NCBI GenBank assembly: GCA_016342285.1
Contig: JAEINQ010000006.1
Coordinates: 62,001-126,000, forward strand
Origin: Desulfobacterales bacterium
Lineage (GTDB): Bacteria; Desulfobacterota; Desulfobacteria; Desulfobacterales; JAEINQ01
Direction of reading: 5' to 3'
Length of the DNA: 64,000 nt
A program made the position numbers and the translations under genes. Below the pieces are notes generated by a model, which had not been told where the DNA came from, did no database searches, and worked only from the letters and a program-made list of their open reading frames with translations. The first letter of the stretch is position 1. Each line of letters opens with the position of its first letter. Shown in pieces: positions 44,047-52,039 of the stretch.

Positions 44047-45525
44047 ATGGGCCGAATCAAACGCAAAAAACCGAAGCAAAAGAAACACCGCGAGCAGCCG
44101 GGGGGGGTAAGGGAAAACGGTCGGCAGGCCCCTTTGGACGCCAGCGATTTCGAGGCGGCCCTGGCCCATGAACGCAACGGCGCCCTGGACCGGGCGGCGG
44201 CCGGCTACGAACGGTTTCTTAAAAACTTCCCCCAAGACCCCAACGCCTGGTTCAATCTGGGCCGGGTGCGCATGGGCCAGGGCGACCTGGACGGAGCGGC
44301 AACCGCTTTCGGCCTCGCCCTGGCCGGACGGCCCCAAGACCCAGTCTGCCATGCCACGTTGGGAAACGTCTTCCATCTTCAGGAAAAATACGATGCGGCC
44401 CTGGCCTGCTTTCACCAGGCCCGGAAACTGACGCCGGAACTGCCCGGCATTGATGCCGCCATGGCCAACACCTTACACCGCATGAACCGGCCCCAAGCGG
44501 CCATCGACGCCTTGGGCCGGGCCGTGGCCGCCGATCCGTCCAATCCGGACCTGCACCACAACCTGGGCCACACCCTTGAAAAACAGGGCCGCATCGAAGA
44601 AGCGGTGGCTGTATTTCGACGGGCCGAGACGGCCTTTCCAAAAAACCACCGCATTTCGCTCAGCCTGGGAAACCTGCTCTTTTCCCACGGACAGGCCGAC
44701 GAAGCCATCTCGGCCCTGGAAAAAGCCATTGCCCTGGCCCCCCATGACACCTATGCCCTGAGCACCCTGGCCCACAAACTGCACAAACTGGGAAGACTTC
44801 GGGAAGCCACCGCCGCCTATGCACGGATGGTCGCCGTAAACCCGGACCACCCCACGGCCGGCCACATGCTGGCGGCCCTGACCGGTCATCAGGCGGAAAA
44901 AGCACCAACAGCCTATGTAAAGACCACCTTTGACCTGATGGCCGAGCGATTCGAGGACCACCTGGTGGATGAATTGGCCTACGCCGCCCCCGCCCTTTTA
45001 AGAGGGGTGCTGGACGAAGCGGCCGGCACGGCGACCCGGTTCGATCACACCTTGGATATGGGGTGCGGCACCGGCCTATCGGGCCTGGCCTTCGGCGACA
45101 TCACCCAGCGCCTGACCGGTATTGACCTGTCTCCGGCCATGCTGGCCAAGGCCAGGGAAAAAGGGGTGTACGCCGAGCTGGTAGAGACCGACATCGTTGA
45201 CTTTCTGGATCGGGCTGAAACGGCCTTCGATCTTTTCATCGCGGTGGATGTCATGGTCTACCTGGGCAATCTGGAACCGGTGTTCGCCGCGGTCCGCCGC
45301 CGTGCCCGCCCGGGCGCCTATTGGGTATTTTCCACGGAACGCTGCACCACGGCAGACTTCACACTCACCCATTCCGGCCGCTATGCCCACAGCCGACGCT
45401 ATATTGAGCATCTGGCGTCAGGGCAGGGCTTTGGGGTGGCGCTTCACCGCCGCGACAATCTTCGCAGGGAAGGCGAAAACTGGGTCAACGGGCACTTGTT
45501 CGTGCTCCGGGTTTCCGATCCATAA
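44047..45525 (+). CDS. TPR-repeat methyltransferase, paralogue 2
   Basis: 492 residues. A Lys/Arg-rich head (MGRIKRKKPKQKKHREQPGG) is followed by about seven TPR units (for example AATAFGLALAGRPQDPVCHATL; AIDALGRAVAADPSNPDLHH), and a class I methyltransferase from about 300 (TLDMGCGTGLSGLAFGDITQ; LFIAVDVMVYLGNLEPVF). It is clearly related to paralogues 1 and 3 in both the linker text (APTAYVKTTFDLMAERFEDHL) and the C-terminal domain. The basic head could contact nucleic acid or membranes. The ribosome site is weak and the 5' gap is 277 bp, containing an R2 fragment. Confidence 0.86.
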   Translation: MGRIKRKKPKQKKHREQPGGVRENGRQAPLDASDFEAALAHERNGALDRAAAGYERFLKNFPQDPNAWFNLGRVRMGQGDLDGAATAFGLALAGRPQDPVCHATLGNVFHLQEKYDAALACFHQARKLTPELPGIDAAMANTLHRMNRPQAAIDALGRAVAADPSNPDLHHNLGHTLEKQGRIEEAVAVFRRAETAFPKNHRISLSLGNLLFSHGQADEAISALEKAIALAPHDTYALSTLAHKLHKLGRLREATAAYARMVAVNPDHPTAGHMLAALTGHQAEKAPTAYVKTTFDLMAERFEDHLVDELAYAAPALLRGVLDEAAGTATRFDHTLDMGCGTGLSGLAFGDITQRLTGIDLSPAMLAKAREKGVYAELVETDIVDFLDRAETAFDLFIAVDVMVYLGNLEPVFAAVRRRARPGAYWVFSTERCTTADFTLTHSGRYAHSRRYIEHLASGQGFGVALHRRDNLRREGENWVNGHLFVLRVSDP

Positions 45526-45665
45526 ACCGACGGGCATCGGTGAATGGATTTTAATTTGGCCTGTTAACTTTGTGCCCTTTGTGTCTTTGTGGTAAATTGC
45601 GGTTTTTTAGATGGCCATGAAATATTTGAGACGCTCATTCAGGAGACATACAAGATAAAAGGGCA
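45526..45665. other. Gap with period-9 array
   Basis: CTTTGTGCC CTTTGTGTC TTTGTGG (about 45570-45592), one arm of the period-9 type, is the only pattern between paralogues 2 and 3. Confidence 0.5.
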
Positions 45666-46943
45666 ATGGGCCGCATGGGCCGAAACAAAAAGACGAAACA
45701 AAAAAAAACAAAAAAACGGCCTTCTGGAGCCCGTTCAAAGACCCGGAGTCTCCTGGAAGTTCGGTTCGAGACCGCCCTGGCCCACGACACGGCAGGCCGG
45801 ATCGATCAAGCCAGGGCCGCCTATGGGCGGCTCCTTGGCCGCGACCCGGGCAACGCCCAGGTCATGTATCACCTGGGCGTCCTGCTGGCACGGTCGGGAC
45901 GCCAGGCCCAGGCCCTAGAAATCCTTCAAAAGGCTGCCGAAACCGCGCCTGAAGTGGCGGCGGTCCATCTCAGCCTGGGAAACCTCTTCTACCTTCAGGG
46001 GCGCATGGAAGAAGCCCTCGGCGCGTTTGATCGTGCCCGAAACCTGGCTCCGGAGATGACCGAGGTCCATGCCGGCATGGCCAGCGTTCACCACCGGCTG
46101 CGTCAGCCGGAAGCGGCCATTCTCGCCTTGGAACGGGCCGTGGCCCTGGCTCCGACAAGGGCCGACCTGGTCACCAACCTGGCCAACACCCTGCACCGGC
46201 AGCAACGAACCGATGAGGCCGTGGCCGTGCTCCAGGCGGCGGTGGCACGGATTCCCAACAACGCCACCCTGGGACATCAACTGGCCTCCCTTTCCGGCCA
46301 GGCGACCCCAACGGCACCGGCCCAGTTCGTCCGGGAAACCTTTGACCGGCTTTCTTCGACTTTTGACCGTCATCTCAGGGACGACCTGGGCTACCGTACC
46401 CCCGAAGCCCTGCGCGATCTGCTGTCTGCCACCGTCCCCGAAAAACAGAACTTCGCCCGCATGGTAGACCTTGGATGCGGCACGGGGCTTTCAGGCGAGG
46501 CCTTCCAGTCTTTGGCCCGGCACATCACCGGCATCGACCTGTCGGAAAAGATGCTGGCCCTGGCCCGTGACAAGGGCGTTTACCATGAGCTGCACTGCAG
46601 CGGCATCGTGGAAGCGCTTTGGGAGCAGTCGCCCCCCTTTGATCTGTTCGTGGCCGCCGATGTGCTGGTCTACATGGGCGACCTATCTCCCTTGTTCCAG
46701 GCGATCCGCCAACGCAGTGCCCCCGGCGCCCTGTTTCTCTTTTCCACGGAATCCGGCACAAAAAAAGACTGGACGTTGCAGACCACGGGCCGATACGCTC
46801 ATCATTTGGCCTATGTTCAGCGGTTGTGCCAAAATGTGGGATTTGACCTTTTGGCCCACCGGCAGGAAACGCTTCGCAAGGAAAAAGGAGCCTGGGTCAT
46901 GGGAGATCTCTTCATGGTTCGACGGAAAGAGGCCGCGCAGTAA
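45666..46943 (+). CDS. TPR-repeat methyltransferase, paralogue 3
   Basis: 425 residues with the same design as paralogue 2: a basic head (MGRMGRNKKTKQKKTKKRPS), about five TPR units (AYGRLLGRDPGNAQVMYHLGV; AIFALERAVALAPTR-like), a linker (TAPAQFVRETFDRLSSTFDRH) and a class I methyltransferase (MVDLGCGTGLSGEAFQSLAR; LFVAADVLVYMGDLSPLF). AAAGGGCA lies directly before the ATG at 45666. Tandem duplication of an ancestral gene is the simplest origin. The three copies are diverged enough that they may have separate partners. Confidence 0.86.
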   Translation: MGRMGRNKKTKQKKTKKRPSGARSKTRSLLEVRFETALAHDTAGRIDQARAAYGRLLGRDPGNAQVMYHLGVLLARSGRQAQALEILQKAAETAPEVAAVHLSLGNLFYLQGRMEEALGAFDRARNLAPEMTEVHAGMASVHHRLRQPEAAILALERAVALAPTRADLVTNLANTLHRQQRTDEAVAVLQAAVARIPNNATLGHQLASLSGQATPTAPAQFVRETFDRLSSTFDRHLRDDLGYRTPEALRDLLSATVPEKQNFARMVDLGCGTGLSGEAFQSLARHITGIDLSEKMLALARDKGVYHELHCSGIVEALWEQSPPFDLFVAADVLVYMGDLSPLFQAIRQRSAPGALFLFSTESGTKKDWTLQTTGRYAHHLAYVQRLCQNVGFDLLAHRQETLRKEKGAWVMGDLFMVRRKEAAQ

Positions 46944-47246
46944 AGAATCCACACCCAGAGGACGTGGCCTCGGATTACCCCTAAAAAAAGGCTGCTGTCG
47001 GGTGTTTGAAGTTCGAAGTGCCTAAAGTGCCTAAAATGCCTAAAATTAAGGAATTCTGCCATATTTTAGCTGAAAAGAGATGGAGCGAAGCGACTCCTCA
47101 ACTCTTGTCCGCCTTTCCTTTTGGCGGATTAGGCATTTTAAACTTTAGCGCATTTTAGGCACTTGCCGCCAATCTTACTGGCATAACCAATTGACTCTGA
47201 CCACGCCCGCAAGACGTGAATTCCAGCTGCAAATTGAAAGGTCCAT
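46944..47246. repeat. R3 element, copy at 46.95 kb
   Basis: Opens GTAAAGAATCCACACCCAGA (from 46942), then GTGCCTAAAGTGCCTAAAAT, GGAGCGAAGCGACTCC, TTTAAACTTTAGCGCATTTT and the closing CCACGCCCGCAAGACGTGAA. It fills the whole gap up to the TlpA-like gene. The block order is shared with 40.65-40.94 kb. Confidence 0.82.
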
Positions 47247-48137
47247 ATGCCCATGAGATTTGTCAAACGACCCCTGATTGTTCTGCTGGCGTCAGCCGCC
47301 GTGGTGCTGGCCGCAGCCGGCTCGGCCTCGGCCTTAATGCAACTGGGCGATTCGGCCCCGGCCCTGGAAATCTCCCAGTGGGTTCAAGGCAAGCCGGCTG
47401 ACCTGGCCACCGGCCGGGAAACGGCCATCCAGCTCATCGAATTCTGGGCGCCGGACTGCCCCCACTGCCGCGACAGCGTGCCCCTGCTCAACGACCTTCA
47501 TAAGACCTACGGCAGTCAGGTGGCGGTAATCGGCATCACCGACGCCGAACCGGCGCCGGTCCGCGCCTTTCTCTCGGGGACCGAGGAACCGGTGATCTAT
47601 GGCATCGCATTGGATGATGCCGGTAAAACGAAAATCGCTTACATGGAGGGGTTCGGCATCAGCGGCGTCCCCCACGCCTTTTTGGTGGACCGCCGGGGCC
47701 GCGTCGCCTGGCAGGGCCACCCCATGGACGGTCTGGCCGAGGCTCTGGAGCAAATGATCGTCGGCACCTACGACATGGAGCAACAGGCCCTTCGGGCCAC
47801 GGCCGACAAACTGCTTGGTGTCTACGTCTATCTGGCTGAACAGACCCGGGAGAGCGATCTACTTCAACAGGTGGGGAAACGGATCCTGGCCTGCGCCCGG
47901 CGCGATGCCGGGCTGCTCCACCGGTTGGCCCAAGAGATCGCGTTTAACAAAAGCATCCGCAATCCCGACCTGGCCCTGGCGCTTCGGGCAGCCGAACAGG
48001 CTTTCCGGATCGACGGCTCGGACCCGGAACTGGCAAAAACCCGCGAGGATCTCTTGCGGCGACTGGGGAATCAAGCCGAAGGCCGAACCGAGGCCGCAAC
48101 AAACGGCGATAGAGGCAGAAATCCGCACCAAAATTGA
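47247..48137 (+). CDS. TlpA/AhpC-type thioredoxin-fold protein with long C-terminal helical extension
   Basis: A secreted or membrane-anchored 296-residue protein. The N-terminal signal RPLIVLLASAAVVLAAAG is followed by a redoxin domain with the active-site motif FWAPDCPHCRDSVPLL and the cis-Pro motif SGVPHAFLVD. The last 120 residues are helical without cysteine, of TPR-like type (LALALRAAEQAFRIDGSDPE). Probably a periplasmic thiol-disulfide exchanger. GAAAGGTCCAT precedes the ATG. It is followed by the radical SAM gene 112 bp later on the same strand. Confidence 0.87.
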   Translation: MPMRFVKRPLIVLLASAAVVLAAAGSASALMQLGDSAPALEISQWVQGKPADLATGRETAIQLIEFWAPDCPHCRDSVPLLNDLHKTYGSQVAVIGITDAEPAPVRAFLSGTEEPVIYGIALDDAGKTKIAYMEGFGISGVPHAFLVDRRGRVAWQGHPMDGLAEALEQMIVGTYDMEQQALRATADKLLGVYVYLAEQTRESDLLQQVGKRILACARRDAGLLHRLAQEIAFNKSIRNPDLALALRAAEQAFRIDGSDPELAKTREDLLRRLGNQAEGRTEAATNGDRGRNPHQN

Positions 48138-48249
48138 CAGGTCGAAGCAATCGGCGTTGGAACTCGAAGCAAATCCTGAACCGGCATGCGACAGAGATGA
48201 CCCAAACCCGAAGGGCGAATTCAATGAAAAAAGCAACGGTGGACAGGGG

Positions 48250-49587
48250 TTGAAGGTTCTTTTTCTCGAAATCGACACCGAACAGCAGTGGGCACTGACC
48301 TCACTGGGGCCTGCCTGCCTCGGCGCCTGGATCCGCCGGCACGGCCACCAGGCGGCCATGCTGCGGGTGGGGGTGGACCAGGGCGCCGCGGTGGTGGTCG
48401 CACAGATCAAAGCCATGGCCCCGGATCTGCTCGCCCTGTCCCTGACCACCCGGCAATGGCTGCGCGCCCGCTCCCTGGTGGGCCAGATCCGACAAGTCCT
48501 TGACATTCCGGTCATTGCCGGGGGGCATCACCCGACCTTCGCGCCGGAAACGGTCCTGGATGCAGCCGGCTTCGACTATGTCTGCATCGGCGAAGGGGAG
48601 GCAGCCCTGCTCGCCGTACTCGCCGCTCTCGGCACCCGGCAGCGCATTGTTCCAGGAACCATGGCCAACATCGCCGTTGCCAGGGCGCACTCCCCGGCCC
48701 TGGGCCCCCTGCTCGATCCCTTGGAACGCCTGCCGTTCATGGCACGGGATCTGATGGCCGAACCCGAAGGCGTGGTGCATCTGCTCACCCAGCGCGGATG
48801 CCCGTTCGCCTGCACCTATTGTTCTGCCGCGGCCCTGGCCCGGCGATACCGGCCCCAGCACTACCACCGGCGACGTTCGGTCAACCATGTCATGGCGGAG
48901 TTGGCAGCAGTGGAACGGCAGGGGCCGATCAATTACGTGGTCTTTCTCGACGACACGTTCACCACCGATGAAAAGTGGGTCCTGGACTTTTGCCGTCGCT
49001 ACGGGGACGCCGTCGGGGCCGGCTTTTCCATCAACGCCAGGGTGGAAACGGTCGGGGCCGCCATGCTCGACGCCCTGGCCGAAGCGGGCTGCCGCCACGT
49101 GATTTACGGGGTTGAAAGCGGCAGCGAGAAAATCCGGCGCCAGGTCCTCAACCGAAAGATCGACAATCAACGCATCATCGAGGCCTTTGACTTGACCCGG
49201 ACCGCCGGCATGCTGGTCACGGCCAACTACATGCTGGGCATTCCCGGCGAAACCCCGACTGACATTGAGGCCACCCTGGCTTTAAACGAAATCCTCTCCC
49301 CCCATGATTTCGGCTATTTTGTGTTCTACCCCTACCCGGGAACCCTGCTGTTTGAAACCTGCCAACACTGTGGCTACCTGCCGGAAGACCAATATCAGCG
49401 CCCGGCCTGCCACCGGCGTTCCATTTTGACCTTGCCGGAGATAACCGATGATGATATCGCTTACTATCATGACAGATTCACCGCTGCCCGTGAACGCGCC
49501 TACCTGAAACGCTTTGGCCAGGAATTTGACAACGAACAGACCGCCCGGGTCAAAGCCCATTACAGAAAAGCGGCGACAACGGGATAA
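48250..49587 (+). CDS. B12-binding-domain radical SAM protein
   Basis: About 445 residues. An N-terminal cobalamin-binding-like domain (SLGPACLGAWIRRHGHQAAM; IAGGHHPTFAPE; CIGEGEAAL) is followed by the radical SAM core with the Fe-S cysteines in RGCPFACTYC and an elongated SAM-binding region (DDTFTTDEKWVLDFCRRYG; GVESGSEKIRRQVLNRK). Such enzymes perform radical methylation or other modification. The start is not clear: the track extends 150 residues upstream in the wrong gene's territory; the in-frame TTG at 48250 is used here. An ATG at 48224 with a good upstream AAGGG is in another frame. The next gene follows after 18 bp. Confidence 0.82.
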   Translation: MKVLFLEIDTEQQWALTSLGPACLGAWIRRHGHQAAMLRVGVDQGAAVVVAQIKAMAPDLLALSLTTRQWLRARSLVGQIRQVLDIPVIAGGHHPTFAPETVLDAAGFDYVCIGEGEAALLAVLAALGTRQRIVPGTMANIAVARAHSPALGPLLDPLERLPFMARDLMAEPEGVVHLLTQRGCPFACTYCSAAALARRYRPQHYHRRRSVNHVMAELAAVERQGPINYVVFLDDTFTTDEKWVLDFCRRYGDAVGAGFSINARVETVGAAMLDALAEAGCRHVIYGVESGSEKIRRQVLNRKIDNQRIIEAFDLTRTAGMLVTANYMLGIPGETPTDIEATLALNEILSPHDFGYFVFYPYPGTLLFETCQHCGYLPEDQYQRPACHRRSILTLPEITDDDIAYYHDRFTAARERAYLKRFGQEFDNEQTARVKAHYRKAATTG

Positions 49588-49605
49588 ACCGGAGAATGCA
49601 AGGCC

Positions 49606-50001
49606 ATGAGCAAACAAATTCACCGCATTCACAGCCCGCAGACACCGCCGGACGGGGATGTCCCGGGAACGTCGGGCGATCTTAAGCTGGTTTCCGGGCG
49701 CCGGATTTCAGCCACCGCCGGCGAAACCGAAGACCTTCTGGAAGTCTTTGCACCCGACGGCAACATGGTCCTGAAGGTGCGTCTGACCGAAAGCGGTCCG
49801 GTCATGGTGGTGGAAGGATGCCGGCTGGAGATGACCGCAGCGGCGTCCATCTCTCTTCAGGCCCCCCAGATCGACATCCGGGCAGAAAAAAACGCCTCCA
49901 TTAAAAGCGACGGCACCCTTCAAATCGACGCGGTCGAAGCCGTGGACGTCCATTCCGACGACGACGTACGGGTCGTCGGCAAATTCATTCGACTGAACTG
50001 A
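49606..50001 (+). CDS. Small beta-helix (spike-like) protein, 131 residues
   Basis: After a flexible N-terminus, residues 30-131 are short beta-strands repeating about every 8-10 residues (VEGCRLEMTAAASISLQAPQ; IDIRAEKNASIKSDGTLQID; DVHSDDDVRVVGKFIRLN). This resembles the C-terminal beta-helix of VgrG/gp5-like spikes and DUF3540/DUF2345-type T6SS proteins, but no cysteine or catalytic site. Only 18 bp from the radical SAM gene and 18 bp from the PAAR gene, so it is in one operon. Probable role: spike extension or platform. Fold call is inference. Confidence 0.65.
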   Translation: MSKQIHRIHSPQTPPDGDVPGTSGDLKLVSGRRISATAGETEDLLEVFAPDGNMVLKVRLTESGPVMVVEGCRLEMTAAASISLQAPQIDIRAEKNASIKSDGTLQIDAVEAVDVHSDDDVRVVGKFIRLN

Positions 50002-50019
50002 CAGGCAAAGGAGCACACC

Positions 50020-50403
50020 ATGCCGAGTGCGGCCCGCGTAGGGGATATGGTCAAACAGGATACGCCCCACTGCCATGCGCCGATCCACCCGCCGGCCCCC
50101 ACGCCGACACCGGTTCCCCATCCCGGCCTGCCCCTGACCATCGTCACCGGCATGTTTACGGTGCTCATCGGCAATCAGCCGGCCGCCATTCTGGGCAGTA
50201 TGACCACCCCTTGCCTCCTGCCGGGATGCGTGCCGGGCGGACCTGGCAATGTGGTTATGGGTTCGGCCACGGTCATCATCGGTGCCATGCCGGCGGCCCG
50301 GGTCAACGACATGACCGCCCACGCCAGTTGCGTGGCCCCCATTCCGAGTCCGGTGGGAAAGATTATGCCGCCGGGATGCCCCACAGTCATGATCGGGGGG
50401 TGA
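50020..50403 (+). CDS. PAAR-domain spike-tip protein (T6SS)
   Basis: 127 residues with the PAAR features: MPSAARVGDMVKQDTPHCH, a Pro-rich loop (PPAPTPTPVPHPG), VTGMFTVLIGNQPAA, GPGNVVMGSATVIIGAMPAA and TVMIGG at the end. Such tips cap VgrG trimers and recruit effectors; His and Cys residues coordinate zinc. It has no fused effector domain, so cargo must bind through an adaptor. AAAGGAG lies upstream of the ATG. It precedes a methyltransferase with no more than a few bases between. Confidence 0.88.
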   Translation: MPSAARVGDMVKQDTPHCHAPIHPPAPTPTPVPHPGLPLTIVTGMFTVLIGNQPAAILGSMTTPCLLPGCVPGGPGNVVMGSATVIIGAMPAARVNDMTAHASCVAPIPSPVGKIMPPGCPTVMIGG

Positions 50404-50409
50404 CGGCTT

Positions 50410-51516
50410 CTGAAACGAAACCATTTCGAAACACTCAAACCGCTTTGTCCCCGTTGCCAACGGGACTTTGGCCAGGCATCGCCCCTGGCCGTGGGGTCCG
50501 TGCTACGTGAGGAAAACGGGACCATCCGCCAAGGGATTCTTCTTTGCACCAACCCCCGGTGCCAGTGCGAATATCCCATCATCGACGGCATTCCCATAAT
50601 CGTGGCCGATCTGCGCACCTTCATCTCCCAGAACATTTCCGCCATCGCCTCGCGTTGTGACTTTACAGCGGAAATCGAAAGCCTGATCGGCGACTGCTGC
50701 GGCCCGGGCTCGGACTATAATGTCAGGCGCCAGTATTTGAGCACCTACGCCTTTGACCACTACGGCGACCTGGATCCGCTGGAACCGGGCCTGACACCGG
50801 AAGCACCGGGCAGCATCGTCAACCTGGCCCGAAAGGGCCTGGCACTGGCTGGCCCTCCGCCACAGGGACCGATTCTGGATTTGGGCTGTGCGGCAGGCCG
50901 CACCAGTTTCGAGTTGGCCCATGCCTTTGGCGAAATGGTGTTGGGGATCGATCTGAACCTGGACATGCTCCGCACGGCCGCTGGGGCCCTCCATGAAAAG
51001 AGCGTCAGCTACCCCAGACGCCGGGTCGGCATGGCCTACGACCGCCGTGGCTTCCCCGTCGACTTTCCCGGGGCGGAACAGGTGGATTTCTGGGCCTGCG
51101 ATGCCACGGCCCTGCCCTTTGCTCCCGGGCAGTTTTCCCTGGCCACCAGCTTTAACCTCATGGACTGCGTCGGATCGCCCTACGATCACCTGCTGGCCCT
51201 GGCCAAAATGCTCAAGCCCGGCACCCGGGCCATATTGTCGACACCCTATGACTGGTCGGTGTCGGCCACGCCGGTGGAATCATGGATTGGGGGGCACTCC
51301 CAGCGTTCGCAAAACCGCGGGGCCAGCGAACCGATTTTAAGATCGCTGCTGGCCGGCGGCGGGCATCCCATGGCCATCGAGGGGCTGGCGTTGGTGGCGG
51401 AAGTCTGCGACTGGCCCTGGTCGGTGCGCCTTCATGATCGGAGCCGGGTACAATATTCCACCCACCTGGCGGTGGTGGAAGCCACCGGGGCATTGCCCGC
51501 CGAAACGGCGCCATGA
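50410..51516 (+). CDS. Class I methyltransferase with N-terminal zinc ribbon; likely CTG start
   Basis: A class I SAM methyltransferase (GPILDLGCAAGRTSFELAHA, then IDLNLDMLRTAAGALHEK; LATSFNLMDCVGSPYDHL). The track starts at a GTG (50491), but the same frame is open from the PAAR stop and encodes LKRNHFETLKPLCPRCQRDF, whose CPRC pairs with CTNPRCQCEYPIIDGIPI downstream to give a zinc-ribbon/Trm112-like module. The first usable codon is a CTG at 50410, with GGGGGGTGA upstream; no ATG, GTG or TTG exists there. Start is inferred. Overlaps the next gene by 4 bp (ATGA). The substrate is unknown. Confidence 0.78.
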   Translation: MKRNHFETLKPLCPRCQRDFGQASPLAVGSVLREENGTIRQGILLCTNPRCQCEYPIIDGIPIIVADLRTFISQNISAIASRCDFTAEIESLIGDCCGPGSDYNVRRQYLSTYAFDHYGDLDPLEPGLTPEAPGSIVNLARKGLALAGPPPQGPILDLGCAAGRTSFELAHAFGEMVLGIDLNLDMLRTAAGALHEKSVSYPRRRVGMAYDRRGFPVDFPGAEQVDFWACDATALPFAPGQFSLATSFNLMDCVGSPYDHLLALAKMLKPGTRAILSTPYDWSVSATPVESWIGGHSQRSQNRGASEPILRSLLAGGGHPMAIEGLALVAEVCDWPWSVRLHDRSRVQYSTHLAVVEATGALPAETAP

Positions 51517-52028
51517 CCTGCCGCGCCGTGCAGTGGGGGCGGGTCTCTTTTCAACCGCCGGACGGGTTTTCAGTGCAAGGGCCCGAACCTGAGTCCGGAG
51601 ACGGTTGTAAAGGGGCAACCTGTGTCCTGCTCTGCCAGACCCCGCGCGACGTGCCCGCCCATTTTCCCCTTGCCGACAACCCCGGGGATCTGGATCCGGC
51701 GGGTTACCCGGTCACCATCTCCCTCACGGCCCTGCCGGCCCAGTACGCCGCCGCACCACGCCGCCACCTGGAGCAGATGGCCCGAGCCTTTACCCGGCAC
51801 CTGGCCGACTTTAAGACCCATTTCAACGAACCGGTGCAGGTGGGAGAACATTCCGGCGCCAGGGGGCATTTTTCCTTTACCACCAATTTCCCTATCCATC
51901 AGCTGGTGGTGGTCTGGCAAATGCGGAAAACCATGATCACCGCCACCATGATGGCTCCCGACGATCAGGTGGGCCGGAAATGGAAGACTTTGGAACGGTT
52001 TTGCGACTCGGTTCGATTACAACCCTGA
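51513..52028 (+). CDS. DUF1795/DcrB-like protein, possible T6SS Eag-type chaperone
   Basis: 171 residues without signal peptide. The opening (WGRVSFQPPDGFSVQGPEP) and a middle helix (RHLEQMARAFTRHLADF), then the strands FSFTTNFPIHQLVVVWQMRK and the closing WKTLERFCDSVRLQP match the DUF1795/DcrB fold. In T6SS loci such proteins (Eag) chaperone PAAR effectors. Here the gene is the last of the PAAR operon (ATGA overlap with the methyltransferase) and converges with the SPOR gene 12 bp away. The family call is moderate; the chaperone role is inferred from context. Confidence 0.6.
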   Translation: MTCRAVQWGRVSFQPPDGFSVQGPEPESGDGCKGATCVLLCQTPRDVPAHFPLADNPGDLDPAGYPVTISLTALPAQYAAAPRRHLEQMARAFTRHLADFKTHFNEPVQVGEHSGARGHFSFTTNFPIHQLVVVWQMRKTMITATMMAPDDQVGRKWKTLERFCDSVRLQP

Positions 52029-52039
52029 TTGAGCATTGA

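Noticed and set aside
47815-48249. N-terminal 145 residues of the 590-aa radical SAM ORF
   Set aside because: They lie in the frame-shifted shadow of the TlpA-like gene and its 3' gap.
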